A stretch of DNA of 64,000 nucleotides from Pseudomonadota bacterium. GTDB taxonomy: Bacteria > Pseudomonadota > Alphaproteobacteria > Acetobacterales > Acetobacteraceae. Made by a program: the position numbers and the translations under genes. This document shows, piece by piece, positions 22,263-31,182 of the stretch (position 1 is its first letter; every line of letters begins with the position of its first letter). The notes under the pieces were generated by a model. The model was given only the letters and a program-made list of their open reading frames with translations. It made no database searches and was not told where the DNA came from. The DNA is taken from NCBI GenBank assembly GCA_021780935.1, contig JAJXXT010000024.1, positions 74,986-138,985 on the forward strand. Direction: 5' to 3'.

Positions 22263-23189
22263 ATGCCCCTGACCCTCCCGCCCCTGCGCCTCGGCCAGCC
22301 GCGGCAGGAATATGGCATCGTCTCCCCTATCGAGGGGGCGCGCATTCCCTACGCGCTGGTGGAAGGCGACCGTGCCGGCCCTTGCCTGCTGGTGACCGCG
22401 GGCATCCATGGCTCGGAATATACCTCGATCGAGGCGGCGCTGCGCCTCGGCCGCCGGTCGGCGTATGGCCTCGCGGGCAGTATCCTGGTTCTGCCCATCA
22501 TCAACATGGGCGCCCTGCGCAGCCGCGCGATCTATGTCGCACCGGAGGATGGCCGCAATCTCAACCGCATGTTCCCGGGCCGCCCTGACGGCAGCTTCAC
22601 CGAGCGCCTGGCGCACTGGCTGGTGAGCGAAATCTACCCGCAGGCCGACGCCTATCTCGACCTGCATGGCGGCGACCTCAGCGAGGCGCTGATTCCGTTC
22701 TCGCTGTTTCCCCGCGACAGCGTGGCCTCGCGGGAGCTCGCCACCGTTTTCGGCCTGCCTGTCGCCGTGGCTGCGGGTGGCGAGGGATACTCGATCAACG
22801 CCGCCGGCCGCCTCGGCAAGCCGAGCGTGCTGGCGGAGGTCGGCGGCAACGGCGTCTGGACCGAGGCCGGCGTCGAACAACTCCTCGCCGGCATGGAGCG
22901 CGTCCTCGCCCATCTCGGCATGATCGACACAACACCTCCCGCGGCCGGCCCGGTGAGCGTGGTGACGATGTGGGTGCCGACCGCCGAGGAAGACGGGTTC
23001 TGGTATCCGGCGAAGCAGCCTGGCGAGACGGTGCAGGCAGGGGAGCCGATCGGCGAAATCCGCACCATGTTCGGCCACGTCATTGCAACGATCACGGCAC
23101 CTGACACCGGCACCGTGCTCTACACGCTCAGCAGTCTCTGGGTGAACCAGGGCGAGGCGCTGCTCGGCATCGGCACGACAGCGGAATAA
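22263..23189 (+). CDS. succinylglutamate desuccinylase/aspartoacylase-family (M14-like) deacylase
   Basis: The 308-residue protein has the zinc-binding pattern of this family: H-x2-E in VTAGIHGSEYTSIEA and the third His in AYLDLHGGDLSEAL, with an Arg/Asn substrate site at GRNLNRMFPG. A C-terminal beta-rich segment (VQAGEPIGEIRTMFGHVIA) resembles a lipoyl-like barrel common in such deacylases. It probably removes an acyl group from an N-acyl amino acid or ectoine-like compound. GGAG lies 6 nt before the ATG at 22263; a GTG at 22242 overlapping the previous stop is possible. Confidence 0.85.
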   Translation: MPLTLPPLRLGQPRQEYGIVSPIEGARIPYALVEGDRAGPCLLVTAGIHGSEYTSIEAALRLGRRSAYGLAGSILVLPIINMGALRSRAIYVAPEDGRNLNRMFPGRPDGSFTERLAHWLVSEIYPQADAYLDLHGGDLSEALIPFSLFPRDSVASRELATVFGLPVAVAAGGEGYSINAAGRLGKPSVLAEVGGNGVWTEAGVEQLLAGMERVLAHLGMIDTTPPAAGPVSVVTMWVPTAEEDGFWYPAKQPGETVQAGEPIGEIRTMFGHVIATITAPDTGTVLYTLSSLWVNQGEALLGIGTTAE

Positions 23190-23198
23190 TCGTCGCGG

Positions 23199-24272
23199 TC
23201 AGTTCGCCCCGCGTATCGCCTCCACCACCGCGCGCGTCACCTCCTTCGTCGTCGCCTTGCCGCCAAGGTCGGGGGTCAGCACGCCCTCGGCGCACACCCG
23301 CTCCACCGCCGCCATCAGGCGCGCCGCCGCCGCGTCCTCGCCGAGATGTTCCAGCATCAGCGAGGCAGTCCAGAAACTCGCCACGGGATTGGCCACGCCC
23401 TTGCCGGTGATATCGAAGGCCGAGCCATGGATCGGCTCGAACATCGAGGGTCGCCGCCGCGTCGGATCGACATTGCCCGTCGGCGCGACGCCGAGACTGC
23501 CGGCGAGTGCGGCGGCCAGGTCGGAGAGAATGTCCGCGTGCAGGTTGGTCGCCACCACGGTGTCGATGCTCGCCGGGCGCTTGACCATGCGCATCGTCAT
23601 CGCGTCCACGAGTTCCTTGTCCCATGTCACCTGCGGGAACGACGCCGCGGTTGCCGCCGCGATCTCGTCCCACATCACCATGCCGTGGCGCTGCGCGTTG
23701 GACTTGGTCACCACCGTCAGGTGGCGGCGCTGGCGCCGCGCCGCCTGCTCGAAGGCGAAGCGCATGATCCGCTCCACCCCCGCGCGGGTAAACACGGCCA
23801 CCTCCATGCCCACTTCCTCAGGCAGGCCGCGATGCGCCCGCCCGCCCACGCCGGCATATTCGCCCTCGCTGTTCTCGCGCACGATCAGCCAGTCGAGATC
23901 ACCGGCCACCGCATGGCGCAGCGGGCTCTCCACGCCGGGCAGGATGCGCGTCGGGCGGATATTGGCGAACTGGTCGAAGCCCTGGCAGATCGCCAGCCGT
24001 AACCCCCAGAGCGTGATGTCGTCCGGCAGGTCGGGCGCGCCCACCGCGCCGAAATAGATCGCGTCCATCGTCTCCAGATGCTGCAACCCGTCCGCAGGCA
24101 TCATCCGCCCGTGCTTCTTGTAATAGGCGCTGCTCCAGTCGAACGGCGTGACATCGAGCCGGAACCCGCCATCGCGCGCCGCCACCGCCTCCAGCGCCTC
24201 AAGCCCCGCCGAGATCACTTCCGGCCCGATGCCATCCGCCGGGATCGAAGCAATCCGATGCACGCGAACCAT
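23199..24272 (-). CDS. tartrate dehydrogenase / isopropylmalate-dehydrogenase-type enzyme
   Basis: The 357-residue NAD-dependent beta-hydroxyacid oxidative decarboxylase has RIASIPADGIGPEVISAG at the start, then GFDQFANIRPTRILPGV, VRENSEGEYAGVGG, the catalytic Lys in VVTKSNAQRHG, Asp ligands in DAMTMRMV, and FEPIHGSAFDITGKG. The YYKKHGRMMPADGL and DDITLWGLRLAICQGFDQF segments fit the tartrate dehydrogenase/decarboxylase branch better than LeuB. GGAG lies a few bases before the ATG. It is divergent from the CoA-transferase gene with an 81-bp shared gap. Confidence 0.88.
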   Translation of the reverse strand: MVRVHRIASIPADGIGPEVISAGLEALEAVAARDGGFRLDVTPFDWSSAYYKKHGRMMPADGLQHLETMDAIYFGAVGAPDLPDDITLWGLRLAICQGFDQFANIRPTRILPGVESPLRHAVAGDLDWLIVRENSEGEYAGVGGRAHRGLPEEVGMEVAVFTRAGVERIMRFAFEQAARRQRRHLTVVTKSNAQRHGMVMWDEIAAATAASFPQVTWDKELVDAMTMRMVKRPASIDTVVATNLHADILSDLAAALAGSLGVAPTGNVDPTRRRPSMFEPIHGSAFDITGKGVANPVASFWTASLMLEHLGEDAAAARLMAAVERVCAEGVLTPDLGGKATTKEVTRAVVEAIRGAN

Positions 24273-24353
24273 GATTTTCTCCGTTTCGCCGGTTGAAACC
24301 TGCCGCTCTTGCGCCGCCCCCGCATGGGGCCGAGACTGATCGCGGAGGATCCG

Positions 24354-25562
24354 ATGCCCGATACCAGCCCCGCCGCCGCTGCCGCAACCACGCTGCCGCT
24401 CGCCAATATCACGGTGCTCGATCTCACGCTCGCGCGTGCCGGACCAACCTGCGTGCGCCACCTCGCGGACTGGGGGGCGGATGTCATCCGCGTCGAGCCC
24501 CCCGGCAGCGGCGGCGAGGAAATCTCCGGCGACCGCCATGGGTTCGACTTCCAGAATCTGCACCGCAACAAGCGCGCGATCATGCTCGACCTGAAGTCGG
24601 CTGATGGGCACGCGCTGTTCATGAAGCTGGTGGCGAAGGCCGACGTCATCGTCGAGAACATGCGCGCCAACGTGAAGCATCGCCTCAAGATCGCGTGGGA
24701 GGACGTGCACGCGGTCAACCCTCGCCTGGTCTACGGCAGCATCAGCGGCTTCGGCCAGGACGGGCCCTATGCGGTGCGCGCCGGCGTGGACCAGATCGCC
24801 CAGGGTCTCGGCGGTCTGATGTCGATCACCGGCGAGCCAGGCCGTGGGCCGATGCGCGTCGGCATCCCCATCGACGACCTCGTTTCCGGCAGCCTGCTCG
24901 CCTTCGGTATCATGACGGCGCTCTATGAACGCGAGCGTACAGGGGTGGGCCGCTGGGTGCACACCTCGCTGCTGGAGACGCAGGTTTTTCTGCTGGATTT
25001 CCAGGCGGCGCGCTGGCTGATGGCCGGCGAGGTCGCGGGGCAGGCCGGCAACGACCACCCCACCGGCATCCCCACCGGCGTCTTTCCCACCGCGGACGGG
25101 CACATCAACATCGCCGCGTCCGGTCCGCGGCTGTTTGCCCGCTTCGCCGAGACCATCGGCAAGCCGGAATGGCTGCAAATCCCGGAATGGCAGAGCGGCC
25201 GGGGCCGCAGCGACCACCGCAAGGAGATCAACGCCGCCATTGCCGAGATCACCAGGACGAAGCCCTCCGACCACTGGATAGAGCTGTTCGAGCAGGCCGG
25301 CATTCCCTGCGGCCCGATCAACACCATCGACAAGGTCTTCGCCGATCCGCAAGTGCAGCATCTGGGCATGGCGACACCGATGCAGCACCCCGTGCTCGGA
25401 ACCGAGAACGTGGTGGCCTCGCCGCTCAACATGACGGGGATCAGGAAGTCGGTCCGCTCACCCACCCCCGACCCGGGCGAGCACACGGATGCCATCCTGC
25501 GATCGCTCGGCCTCACTGCCGCCGACATCGCCGACCTGCGCACCAAGGGAGCCGTGAAATGA
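24354..25562 (+). CDS. CaiB/BaiF-type (class III) CoA-transferase
   Basis: The 402-residue protein starts with the family hallmark ITVLDLTLARAGPTCVRHLA followed by DWGADVIRVEPPGSG. The catalytic Asp region is GLMSITGEPGRGPMRVGIP. The C-terminal IPCGPINTIDKVFADPQV is typical. It moves CoA between acids; the substrate acid is unknown. GGAGG precedes the ATG at 24354. The stop overlaps the enoyl-CoA hydratase ATG (ATGA), so the two form an acyl-CoA activation and degradation pair. Confidence 0.92.
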   Translation: MPDTSPAAAAATTLPLANITVLDLTLARAGPTCVRHLADWGADVIRVEPPGSGGEEISGDRHGFDFQNLHRNKRAIMLDLKSADGHALFMKLVAKADVIVENMRANVKHRLKIAWEDVHAVNPRLVYGSISGFGQDGPYAVRAGVDQIAQGLGGLMSITGEPGRGPMRVGIPIDDLVSGSLLAFGIMTALYERERTGVGRWVHTSLLETQVFLLDFQAARWLMAGEVAGQAGNDHPTGIPTGVFPTADGHINIAASGPRLFARFAETIGKPEWLQIPEWQSGRGRSDHRKEINAAIAEITRTKPSDHWIELFEQAGIPCGPINTIDKVFADPQVQHLGMATPMQHPVLGTENVVASPLNMTGIRKSVRSPTPDPGEHTDAILRSLGLTAADIADLRTKGAVK

Positions 25563-26374
25563 ACGACGCTGTCGCCAGCAAAAGCTTTGCCGAGGGCAAG
25601 ATGCTCGCCGCCGTCGAGGGCGGTGTCGGTCTCGTCACCTTCAACCAACCGGAGAAGCGCAACGCCATGTCGGTGGCGATGTGGCAGGGCCTCGGCGACA
25701 TCCTCGACGAATTCGCGGCCGATGACAGCGTGCGCGTCGTCATCCTCACCGGCGCGGGCCACAAGGCATTCGTTTCGGGCGCTGATATCAGCCAGTTCGA
25801 GAAGGCGCGCAGCAACGCCGACGCCCAGCGCGAATACGACCGGCTGACCAGCGCCGGGCGCGACAAGCTCGCCAGCTTCTCCAAGCCCACCATCGCGCGC
25901 ATCCGCGGCTTCTGCCTCGGCGGCGGGCTTGGCATCGCGATGATGGCGGACTTGCGTATCGCCGCCCATGACAGCGCCTTTGGCATCCCCGCCGCCCGGC
26001 TCGGCATCGCCTATGGTCCGGACATGACCCGCCGGCTGGTCGATCTCGTGGGTCCCGCCCATGCCCGCATGCTGCTCTACACCGGTGCGCGCATCGACGC
26101 GGAGGAGGCGCAGCGCATCGGCCTCGTCAACCGCACCGTGAAAGACGACGAGTTGTCGGACGTCGTGCTCGAACTCGCGGGCCAGTTGGCCGACAACGCG
26201 CCCCTGTCGCTGCGGGCTGCCAAGGTGATGGTCGAGCAGGTGACGCGCGACGAAAGTCGACGCGACCGGATCGCCATGGACGCCGCCATGCAGGCCTGTT
26301 TCGACAGCGAGGATTACCGCGAGGGCCGGACGGCGTTCATGGAAAAGCGCCGCCCCGTCTTCAAAGGACGCTGA
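25559..26374 (+). CDS. enoyl-CoA hydratase/isomerase-family protein
   Basis: The 271-residue crotonase-fold protein has the oxyanion-hole segments AFVSGADISQFE and GFCLGGGLGIAMMADLRIAA, and a family-typical C-terminus (ALADN-like ADNAPLSLRAAKVMVEQV). The usual Glu in the second loop region is replaced by Asp or shifted (AARLGIAYGPDMTRRLV), so it may act as a different crotonase-type enzyme. It overlaps the CoA-transferase by ATGA and probably works on its acyl-CoA product. Confidence 0.92.
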   Translation: MNDAVASKSFAEGKMLAAVEGGVGLVTFNQPEKRNAMSVAMWQGLGDILDEFAADDSVRVVILTGAGHKAFVSGADISQFEKARSNADAQREYDRLTSAGRDKLASFSKPTIARIRGFCLGGGLGIAMMADLRIAAHDSAFGIPAARLGIAYGPDMTRRLVDLVGPAHARMLLYTGARIDAEEAQRIGLVNRTVKDDELSDVVLELAGQLADNAPLSLRAAKVMVEQVTRDESRRDRIAMDAAMQACFDSEDYREGRTAFMEKRRPVFKGR

Positions 26375-26437
26375 CGTCAAAGGGCGCCGGCGCGTGCCCT
26401 CTTCCGGTCGGCACGGCGGCGCGCTACCATCATGACA

Positions 26438-26622
26438 GACTCCGGTGGCCCGAAAGGGCTGAAACGGGAACGCGGAAGGGAAACCAGGCCGCGGCTGCCC
26501 CCGCAACTGTGAGCGGCGAAGTCCCCGCCAACACGCCATTGCCGTTCGCGGCGAGAAGGCGGCGGGGAAGCCCATTCCACCAGGGAACGGGCTGGCGCCG
26601 CGAGCCAGGAGACCGGCCGGAG
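26438..26622 (+). promoter_or_regulatory. cobalamin (adenosylcobalamin) riboswitch
   Basis: The btuB leader contains the conserved B12 riboswitch core. It has GGGAACGCGGAAGGGAAACC (from 26466), then CCGCGGCTGCCCCCGCAACT, then GAGCGGCGAAGTCC, and at 26602-26614 the 3' core GAGCCAGGAGACC. Variable arms, including a GC-rich hairpin at about 26522-26575, lie between the blocks. Binding of cobalamin should switch off expression of the btuB receptor downstream. Boundaries are estimated from the conserved blocks and may be off by about 10 nt. Confidence 0.95.
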
Positions 26623-26706
26623 CCGAGATCGCACGCGCGCACCGGGCGGGGAGCACCGGCGCAACGGGAAAGCCCCGCATGCATGCATCGCCCTGACAAT
26701 CGCGGG

Positions 26707-26721
26707 GGCAACCCCGTTGCC
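26707..26721 (+). promoter_or_regulatory. hairpin next to the btuB ribosome-binding site
   Basis: GGCAAC-CCC-GTTGCC is a perfect 6-bp stem that ends directly before the ribosome-binding GGAG (26722-26725). It may be part of the riboswitch expression platform controlling translation start. The alternative pairing partner was not identified. Confidence 0.45.
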
Positions 26722-26733
26722 GGAGTGCGAGAC

Positions 26734-28728
26734 ATGAGTCGTTATCGTTCCTTAATCGCAACAACAATCGTGGCGGCCATGGGCGTGGTGCCCGCCGCCG
26801 CGCAAACCGCGCCGCAAAACCAGGCGGCGCTGCAACTGCCGGAAACCGTCGTCACCGCGACACGCGTGCCGACACTGATCGACCAGATCCCCGCCGGGGT
26901 CACGGTCATCACCCAAAAGCAGTTCACCCAGTCGGGGGCGACGACACTGACGGATGCGCTGTCCCTGGTTCCCGGCCTCGTCGTCGTGCCCTCGGGCGGG
27001 CCGGGCGGTAACGCCAGCGTCTTCATCCGCGGCACCAATTCGGACCACGTGCTGGTGCTGCGCGACGGCGTGCCGATCAACGATCCCTCCGATCCCGGTG
27101 CCGCCTTTAATTTCGGTGTCGATACGCTCGCCGGCGTGAGTCGCATCGAGGTCGTGCGCGGCCCGATGTCCTCCCTCTACGGCTCCGGTGCCATCGGCGG
27201 CGTCATCAACATCATCACCAGGCCGGGCAGCGGCCCGGCCCATGGCACGGTCACGCTCGGCGCAGGCCTTCCGGCCGCCGGCGAGGCCGCGGCCACCGTC
27301 TCCGGCAGCAAGGGTGCCTGGGACTACAACCTCGGCGCCCAGGCGCTGGACACCACGTTTGGTGATTCGGTACCGAAACGTGAATCCGTCTATGGCGGCG
27401 TGCGAGAGTTCTTCCGCAGCGACACCGGCTCGCTCGAACTCGGCTACACGCCGATCGAGGGCACACGGTTTTTCCTTGGTCTGAACGGCCGTACCTCCAC
27501 CTTTCCGCTGAAGGAGCATGGCTTCCCCACCTACGACTCCCAATCCTATCGCGGCTACGACAACGCATGGAACGGACGCATCGGCGTCACGACCACGCTG
27601 TTCGGCTTCTGGGACAGCGCGCTGACCCTCGCGCACCTGCAAACGGACCGCCATTATCTCCAGCCGCTGGAGGCGCCGGACCCAAACGCCGCCTCCGGTG
27701 ACAGCCGCTATCACGGAGCGCGAGATATCCTCTCGTGGAACAACACGCTGCACGTGATCCCGGATGGGCCGTTCACCAACACGTCGTTTCTGTTCGGCTA
27801 CGAGCACCGGCAGGACAGCTCCAACTCCCGCCTCGCGCTGGTCACCGCCGGCGTGCCCTATGACAGCACCGTGCGGGCCTCTGCCACCTCCGATGCGGGC
27901 CATGCGGGGGTGCAGGGTACGCTCTGGCACCGGCTCACGCTGACGGCGGATATTCGCGGCGAGGGCGCGCGATACGGCGGCGATGCGGTGACCTGGCGAG
28001 CCGGCGCGGTGCTGGCCCTGCCCGAATTGCTGTCGCGCGTGCACGCGGCCTATGGCACCGCGTTCCGCGCGCCCTCGCTCTACGACCTCTTCGGGCAGGA
28101 CAATTTCGGCTATGTGGGAAATCCGGCGCTGCGCCCGGAACGCAGCCAGGGCTATGAGATCGGCTGGGCGACGGACCTGCCGCTGCTCGGCCGGCCGAAA
28201 GGTCTCTCGCTTGATGTCACCTATTTCCAGAACGACATCAACGATCTGATCCAGACCGTCTACAACGCCGACTTCACTGCCTCGACACAGCAGAACGTCG
28301 CGCGCGCCCTCACTCGCGGTGTGGAGGTCACGCTCACCGCCCGGCCTGCCGTCTGGCTCACCACCGACCTTACCTACACCTACACCGACGCCCGCAACCT
28401 CGCCACGCACACCGCGCTGCTGCGCCGGCCGAAGAACCGCGGCACGATCGACGCGCGCATCCAGCCCATCCCCGCCCTGGTTATCGTGCCGCAGCTTGTG
28501 CTCACCAGTGCTTTCGACGACTTCCTTGAGAATGACAGCGGCTTTCCCATCGGCACGGGTCTCTCGCCCGGCGGCGCCTATGCCAATCTCGCTGTCAACT
28601 ACCGGCTGCGACCCCGGCTGACGCTGTTCGCCGACGGGCATAACCTTTTCAACGCCCGTTTCGAGCCGGCGAACGGCTACGTCATGCCCGGCGCCTCGGT
28701 GCTGATGGGCGTGCGTGCGGGGTTCTGA
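26734..28728 (+). CDS. btuB: TonB-dependent cobalamin receptor BtuB
   Basis: The 664-residue outer-membrane receptor starts with a signal peptide (cleavage near VVPAAA-Q). The TonB box LPETVVTATR and a plug domain follow (VTVITQKQFTQSG, SVFIRGTNSDHVLVLRDGVP, MSSLYGSGAIGGVINIITR). The rest is a 22-strand beta-barrel ending in an aromatic residue (VRAGF). The B12 riboswitch directly upstream identifies the substrate. CGGAG lies 8 nt before the ATG. Energy would come from the TonB gene in the convergent operon at 29747-30502. Confidence 0.95.
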   Translation: MSRYRSLIATTIVAAMGVVPAAAQTAPQNQAALQLPETVVTATRVPTLIDQIPAGVTVITQKQFTQSGATTLTDALSLVPGLVVVPSGGPGGNASVFIRGTNSDHVLVLRDGVPINDPSDPGAAFNFGVDTLAGVSRIEVVRGPMSSLYGSGAIGGVINIITRPGSGPAHGTVTLGAGLPAAGEAAATVSGSKGAWDYNLGAQALDTTFGDSVPKRESVYGGVREFFRSDTGSLELGYTPIEGTRFFLGLNGRTSTFPLKEHGFPTYDSQSYRGYDNAWNGRIGVTTTLFGFWDSALTLAHLQTDRHYLQPLEAPDPNAASGDSRYHGARDILSWNNTLHVIPDGPFTNTSFLFGYEHRQDSSNSRLALVTAGVPYDSTVRASATSDAGHAGVQGTLWHRLTLTADIRGEGARYGGDAVTWRAGAVLALPELLSRVHAAYGTAFRAPSLYDLFGQDNFGYVGNPALRPERSQGYEIGWATDLPLLGRPKGLSLDVTYFQNDINDLIQTVYNADFTASTQQNVARALTRGVEVTLTARPAVWLTTDLTYTYTDARNLATHTALLRRPKNRGTIDARIQPIPALVIVPQLVLTSAFDDFLENDSGFPIGTGLSPGGAYANLAVNYRLRPRLTLFADGHNLFNARFEPANGYVMPGASVLMGVRAGF

Positions 28729-28739
28729 GACGGCGGGCC

Positions 28740-28767
28740 TGGGGCGGGGGCGCTATCCTCCGCCCCA
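28740..28767 (+). terminator. possible stem-loop after btuB
   Basis: GGGGCGG (28741-28747) and CCGCCCC (28760-28766), extended by a flanking T-A pair, form an 8-bp stem with a 12-nt loop beginning 12 bp after the btuB stop. There is no T-run, so intrinsic termination is uncertain. The ATG of the remnant hydrolase gene lies at the end of the 3' arm. Confidence 0.35.
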
Positions 28768-29175
28768 TGATCCGCCACCGCACCATCGCCGCACTCGGCG
28801 GCATGTTTCATGTCGCCGAAGCAGGCGAGGGGCCACCGATCCTGCTGCTGCACGGATGGCCGGAGTTCTGGCTCACCTGGGCGCCGGTGATGCAGCGCCT
28901 CGCCGATCGCTTCCGCCTCATCGCGCGTTGCGGGGGCGTCGGCCATGATGTCGGCGGTGCCCTCATCCCCGACCTCGCTCGCCGTGCCCCCGCCCGGTTT
29001 TCCGGCCTGTTTCTCTTCGATTTCGTTCATCCCGGCATCGGCGCGCATGGGTGCGCCCGACCGCTTCTCGGAAATCTGGTATCAGTCCTTCCACCACATG
29101 CCGATGGTGCCCATGCTCGTCGGCGCCGGACCGCGCGCCCTCGCCATCGCCGGGTTCTTCGCCGCCCGAACCTGA
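28767..29175 (+). pseudogene. broken alpha/beta hydrolase (epoxide-hydrolase-like) gene
   Basis: The frame from 28767 encodes a normal hydrolase N-terminus (GPPILLLHGWPEFWLTWAPV with the HGWP oxyanion motif). After FRLIA it jumps straight to VGHDVGGALIPDLARRAPAR, so the segment that normally lies between (PDLRGFGDS-type, about 40-45 residues) is missing. The usual nucleophile site here reads GHDVGG. After HPGIGA the frame breaks; the family sequence continues in another frame as RMGAPDRFSEIWYQSFHHMP up to 29175, consistent with loss of 2 bp in a GCGCGC run near 29045. The C-terminal half of the enzyme is absent. Not functional. Confidence 0.85.
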
Positions 29176-29180
29176 CCCCC

Positions 29181-29738
29181 CTATCGGTTGGCTCCCGGCA
29201 CCCACAGCACGTCGCCGCCGGCGCGCGCGTTCAGCACCCGCGACAGCACGAACAGATGGTCCGAGGCACGGTTCAACAGCCGCAACACGGCCGGGTTCAG
29301 GCCTTCGCCCCGCAACACCACCGCCCGCCGTTCGGCGCGGCGCAGCAGCGTGCGCGCCACATGCGCCTGTGCCGCCGCCGGTGTGCCGCCGGGCAGCACG
29401 AAGCTGGTCAGCGGCGCCAGCCCCGCATTCATCGCCGCGATCTCCGCCTCCAGCCGGGATGAGGGCGCGTCCGTCACCCGCAGCCGGTCGCCCGCCGCGC
29501 CAGGCACGGCGAGATCGGCGCCGATGTCGAACAAATCGTTCTGAAGCCGTTCCAGCATCGTGACCGTCGCGGCGTCTTCGCCGACCAGGCAGCGCAGCAC
29601 GCCGAGCGCCGCATTGGCCTCATCGACCGCGCCGATCGCCTCGATCCGCGCCGTCTCCTTTCCCACCCGCGCCCCGTCACCGAGCGAGGTCTCGCCCGCA
29701 TCGCCGCCCCGCGTCACCACGCGATCGATCCTCACCAT
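29181..29738 (-). CDS. PduO-type cob(I)alamin adenosyltransferase
   Basis: The 185-residue enzyme moves adenosyl from ATP to cob(I)alamin. It has the ATP-binding N-terminus TRGGDAGETSLGDGARVGK, then IGAVDEANAALGVLR, and a C-terminal helix with the conserved RTLLRRAERR and LNRASDHLFVLSRVLN. Length fits the family. A GGGGG stretch precedes the ATG by 4 nt, 8 bp after the tonB stop. Being last in the B12 import operon suits its role of converting imported cobalamin to adenosylcobalamin, the ligand expected by the riboswitch. Confidence 0.95.
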   Translation of the reverse strand: MVRIDRVVTRGGDAGETSLGDGARVGKETARIEAIGAVDEANAALGVLRCLVGEDAATVTMLERLQNDLFDIGADLAVPGAAGDRLRVTDAPSSRLEAEIAAMNAGLAPLTSFVLPGGTPAAAQAHVARTLLRRAERRAVVLRGEGLNPAVLRLLNRASDHLFVLSRVLNARAGGDVLWVPGANR

Positions 29739-29746
29739 CACGCCCC

Positions 29747-30502
29747 CTACGGTCCAAACGTGACCGCGATTTTGTAGATGCTCGAAACCGGCATGCCGCC
29801 ACGGGTTGCCGGGCTGAAGTGCCAGGTTCGCAGCCGCGCGATGGCGGCCTGATCGAGCAGCGGATAGCCGGAGCTGCGCACCACGTCGATATGATTCACG
29901 AACCCGTCCGCCGCGATATGCAGAATGAGCGCGACGGTTCCGGTCTCGCCCCGTCGCGCCGCCGCCGGCGGATAGGCTGGCGCCAGGTTGCCTTTGTCGG
30001 GCTGCGTTGTCACTTCGACGGACTTGTTCGGATTGTTCGGGACGATGACCGATGGCCCGCCAAGACTGCCGAACTCCATGGGCAGGCTGGGCTTGGCCGG
30101 CGGTGCAGCGGGCGGCTTCCTTGGCTCGGGCTGCTTTGCCGCCAGCTTTGCCGGGCGTGGCGCCGCCGGCATCGGCGCTCGCATCGCGGTCGCTGGCTGG
30201 CGCATCGGCGGTGGGGCCGGTGGCACGGGTATCGGGCTCTTCGCCGCCGCCGGCTGCGGCGGGTTCCGTCGTGCCCGCTGCGCCGGGCGCGGTGGCGCGG
30301 GACGGGGCGCTCGCCCGCCACGCGCCCGCTGGGTGCCTTGTCCCTGGGTCAGCAGCACCTGCACCACCGCCTGGTTCGCCGGCAATTGCGGCGCCGGCAC
30401 CACAGGCCGCCACAGGATCGCGAACAGCACCGCGGCATGAACCAGAACGGAAAGTGCGGCCGCCAGCGTCATCCGCGGTGACCGGGTTCGCTGGCTGGTC
30501 AT
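29747..30502 (-). CDS. tonB: TonB energy-transducing protein
   Basis: The 251-residue protein has an N-terminal membrane anchor (LAAALSVLVHAAVLFAILW), a Pro/Ala/Arg-rich spacer (about 45-145), and a C-terminal TonB domain with YPPAAARRGETGTVALIL and YPLLDQAAIARLRTWHFSPA. It would pass proton-motive energy to the BtuB receptor. No ExbB or ExbD gene is in the window. The ATG overlaps the stop of the BtuD-like gene (ATGA), placing it in the B12 operon. Confidence 0.93.
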   Translation of the reverse strand: MTSQRTRSPRMTLAAALSVLVHAAVLFAILWRPVVPAPQLPANQAVVQVLLTQGQGTQRARGGRAPRPAPPRPAQRARRNPPQPAAAKSPIPVPPAPPPMRQPATAMRAPMPAAPRPAKLAAKQPEPRKPPAAPPAKPSLPMEFGSLGGPSVIVPNNPNKSVEVTTQPDKGNLAPAYPPAAARRGETGTVALILHIAADGFVNHIDVVRSSGYPLLDQAAIARLRTWHFSPATRGGMPVSSIYKIAVTFGP

Positions 30503-31182
30503 TCGATGCTGATCGGCAATAAGCGTGGCGTGGGATCATGGCCCACGCGCATCCCGAAAGCCGAGGCCGCCGCCGCCAGCACCGCTGCCGGTGCTCCATC
30601 CGCGACAATGGCGCCTTGCTGCATCACCACCACACGCGCGGCATGGCGCATCGCCAGCTCCACCGCGTGCAGCACCACCACCACGGCCGCCCCTGCCGCC
30701 GCCTGCCGCCGCAACACGCGCATCAGCGCCTCGGCCGCCGCGGGGTCGAGGTCGGACGTCGGTTCGTCCAGCAACATCGTCTTGGCCTCGCCCGCCAGCA
30801 CCCGCGCCAGCATCGCCCGCCGAGCCTCGCCGCCGGATATCCGATCAACCCGCGCGCCCGCCAGCGCGGACATTCCCACCGCCTCCAGCGCCCGCGCCAC
30901 GGCGCCGCCATCGTGCCCGTGCGGCAGGCGGCCGAGTTCCGCCACCTGTGTCACCGTCATGCCCCAGGTCGCGCGCGCGCCCTGCTCCAGCCAGGCGACC
31001 TCGCGCGGGTCGTGCTTCGGCATGCCGGGCAGCAACCCCGCCAGCGCCAGCAGAAGCGTCGATTTTCCTGCCCCGTTCGGGCCCACGACGGCACAAACCT
31101 CGCCGGGCCTCGGGGCAAAACTGACCCGTTCAAGCACCGTGCGTCTGCCACGGGAGATCGTCACGTTATCAAGACGAATCAT
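30499..31182 (-). CDS. btuD: BtuD-like ABC transporter ATP-binding protein
   Basis: The 227-residue ATPase has Walker A GPNGAGKST, the signature RISGGEARRAMLARVL, Walker B TMLLDEPTSDLD and the H-loop VVLHAVELA. It would power the FecCD-type permease encoded just upstream, whose stop overlaps its ATG (ATGA). The substrate is inferred to be cobalamin from the neighbours (BtuF-like, PduO, TonB, riboswitch-btuB). It is slightly shorter than many iron-siderophore ATPases, as is usual for BtuD. Confidence 0.9.
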   Translation of the reverse strand: MIRLDNVTISRGRRTVLERVSFAPRPGEVCAVVGPNGAGKSTLLLALAGLLPGMPKHDPREVAWLEQGARATWGMTVTQVAELGRLPHGHDGGAVARALEAVGMSALAGARVDRISGGEARRAMLARVLAGEAKTMLLDEPTSDLDPAAAEALMRVLRRQAAAGAAVVVVLHAVELAMRHAARVVVMQQGAIVADGAPAAVLAAAASAFGMRVGHDPTPRLLPISIE

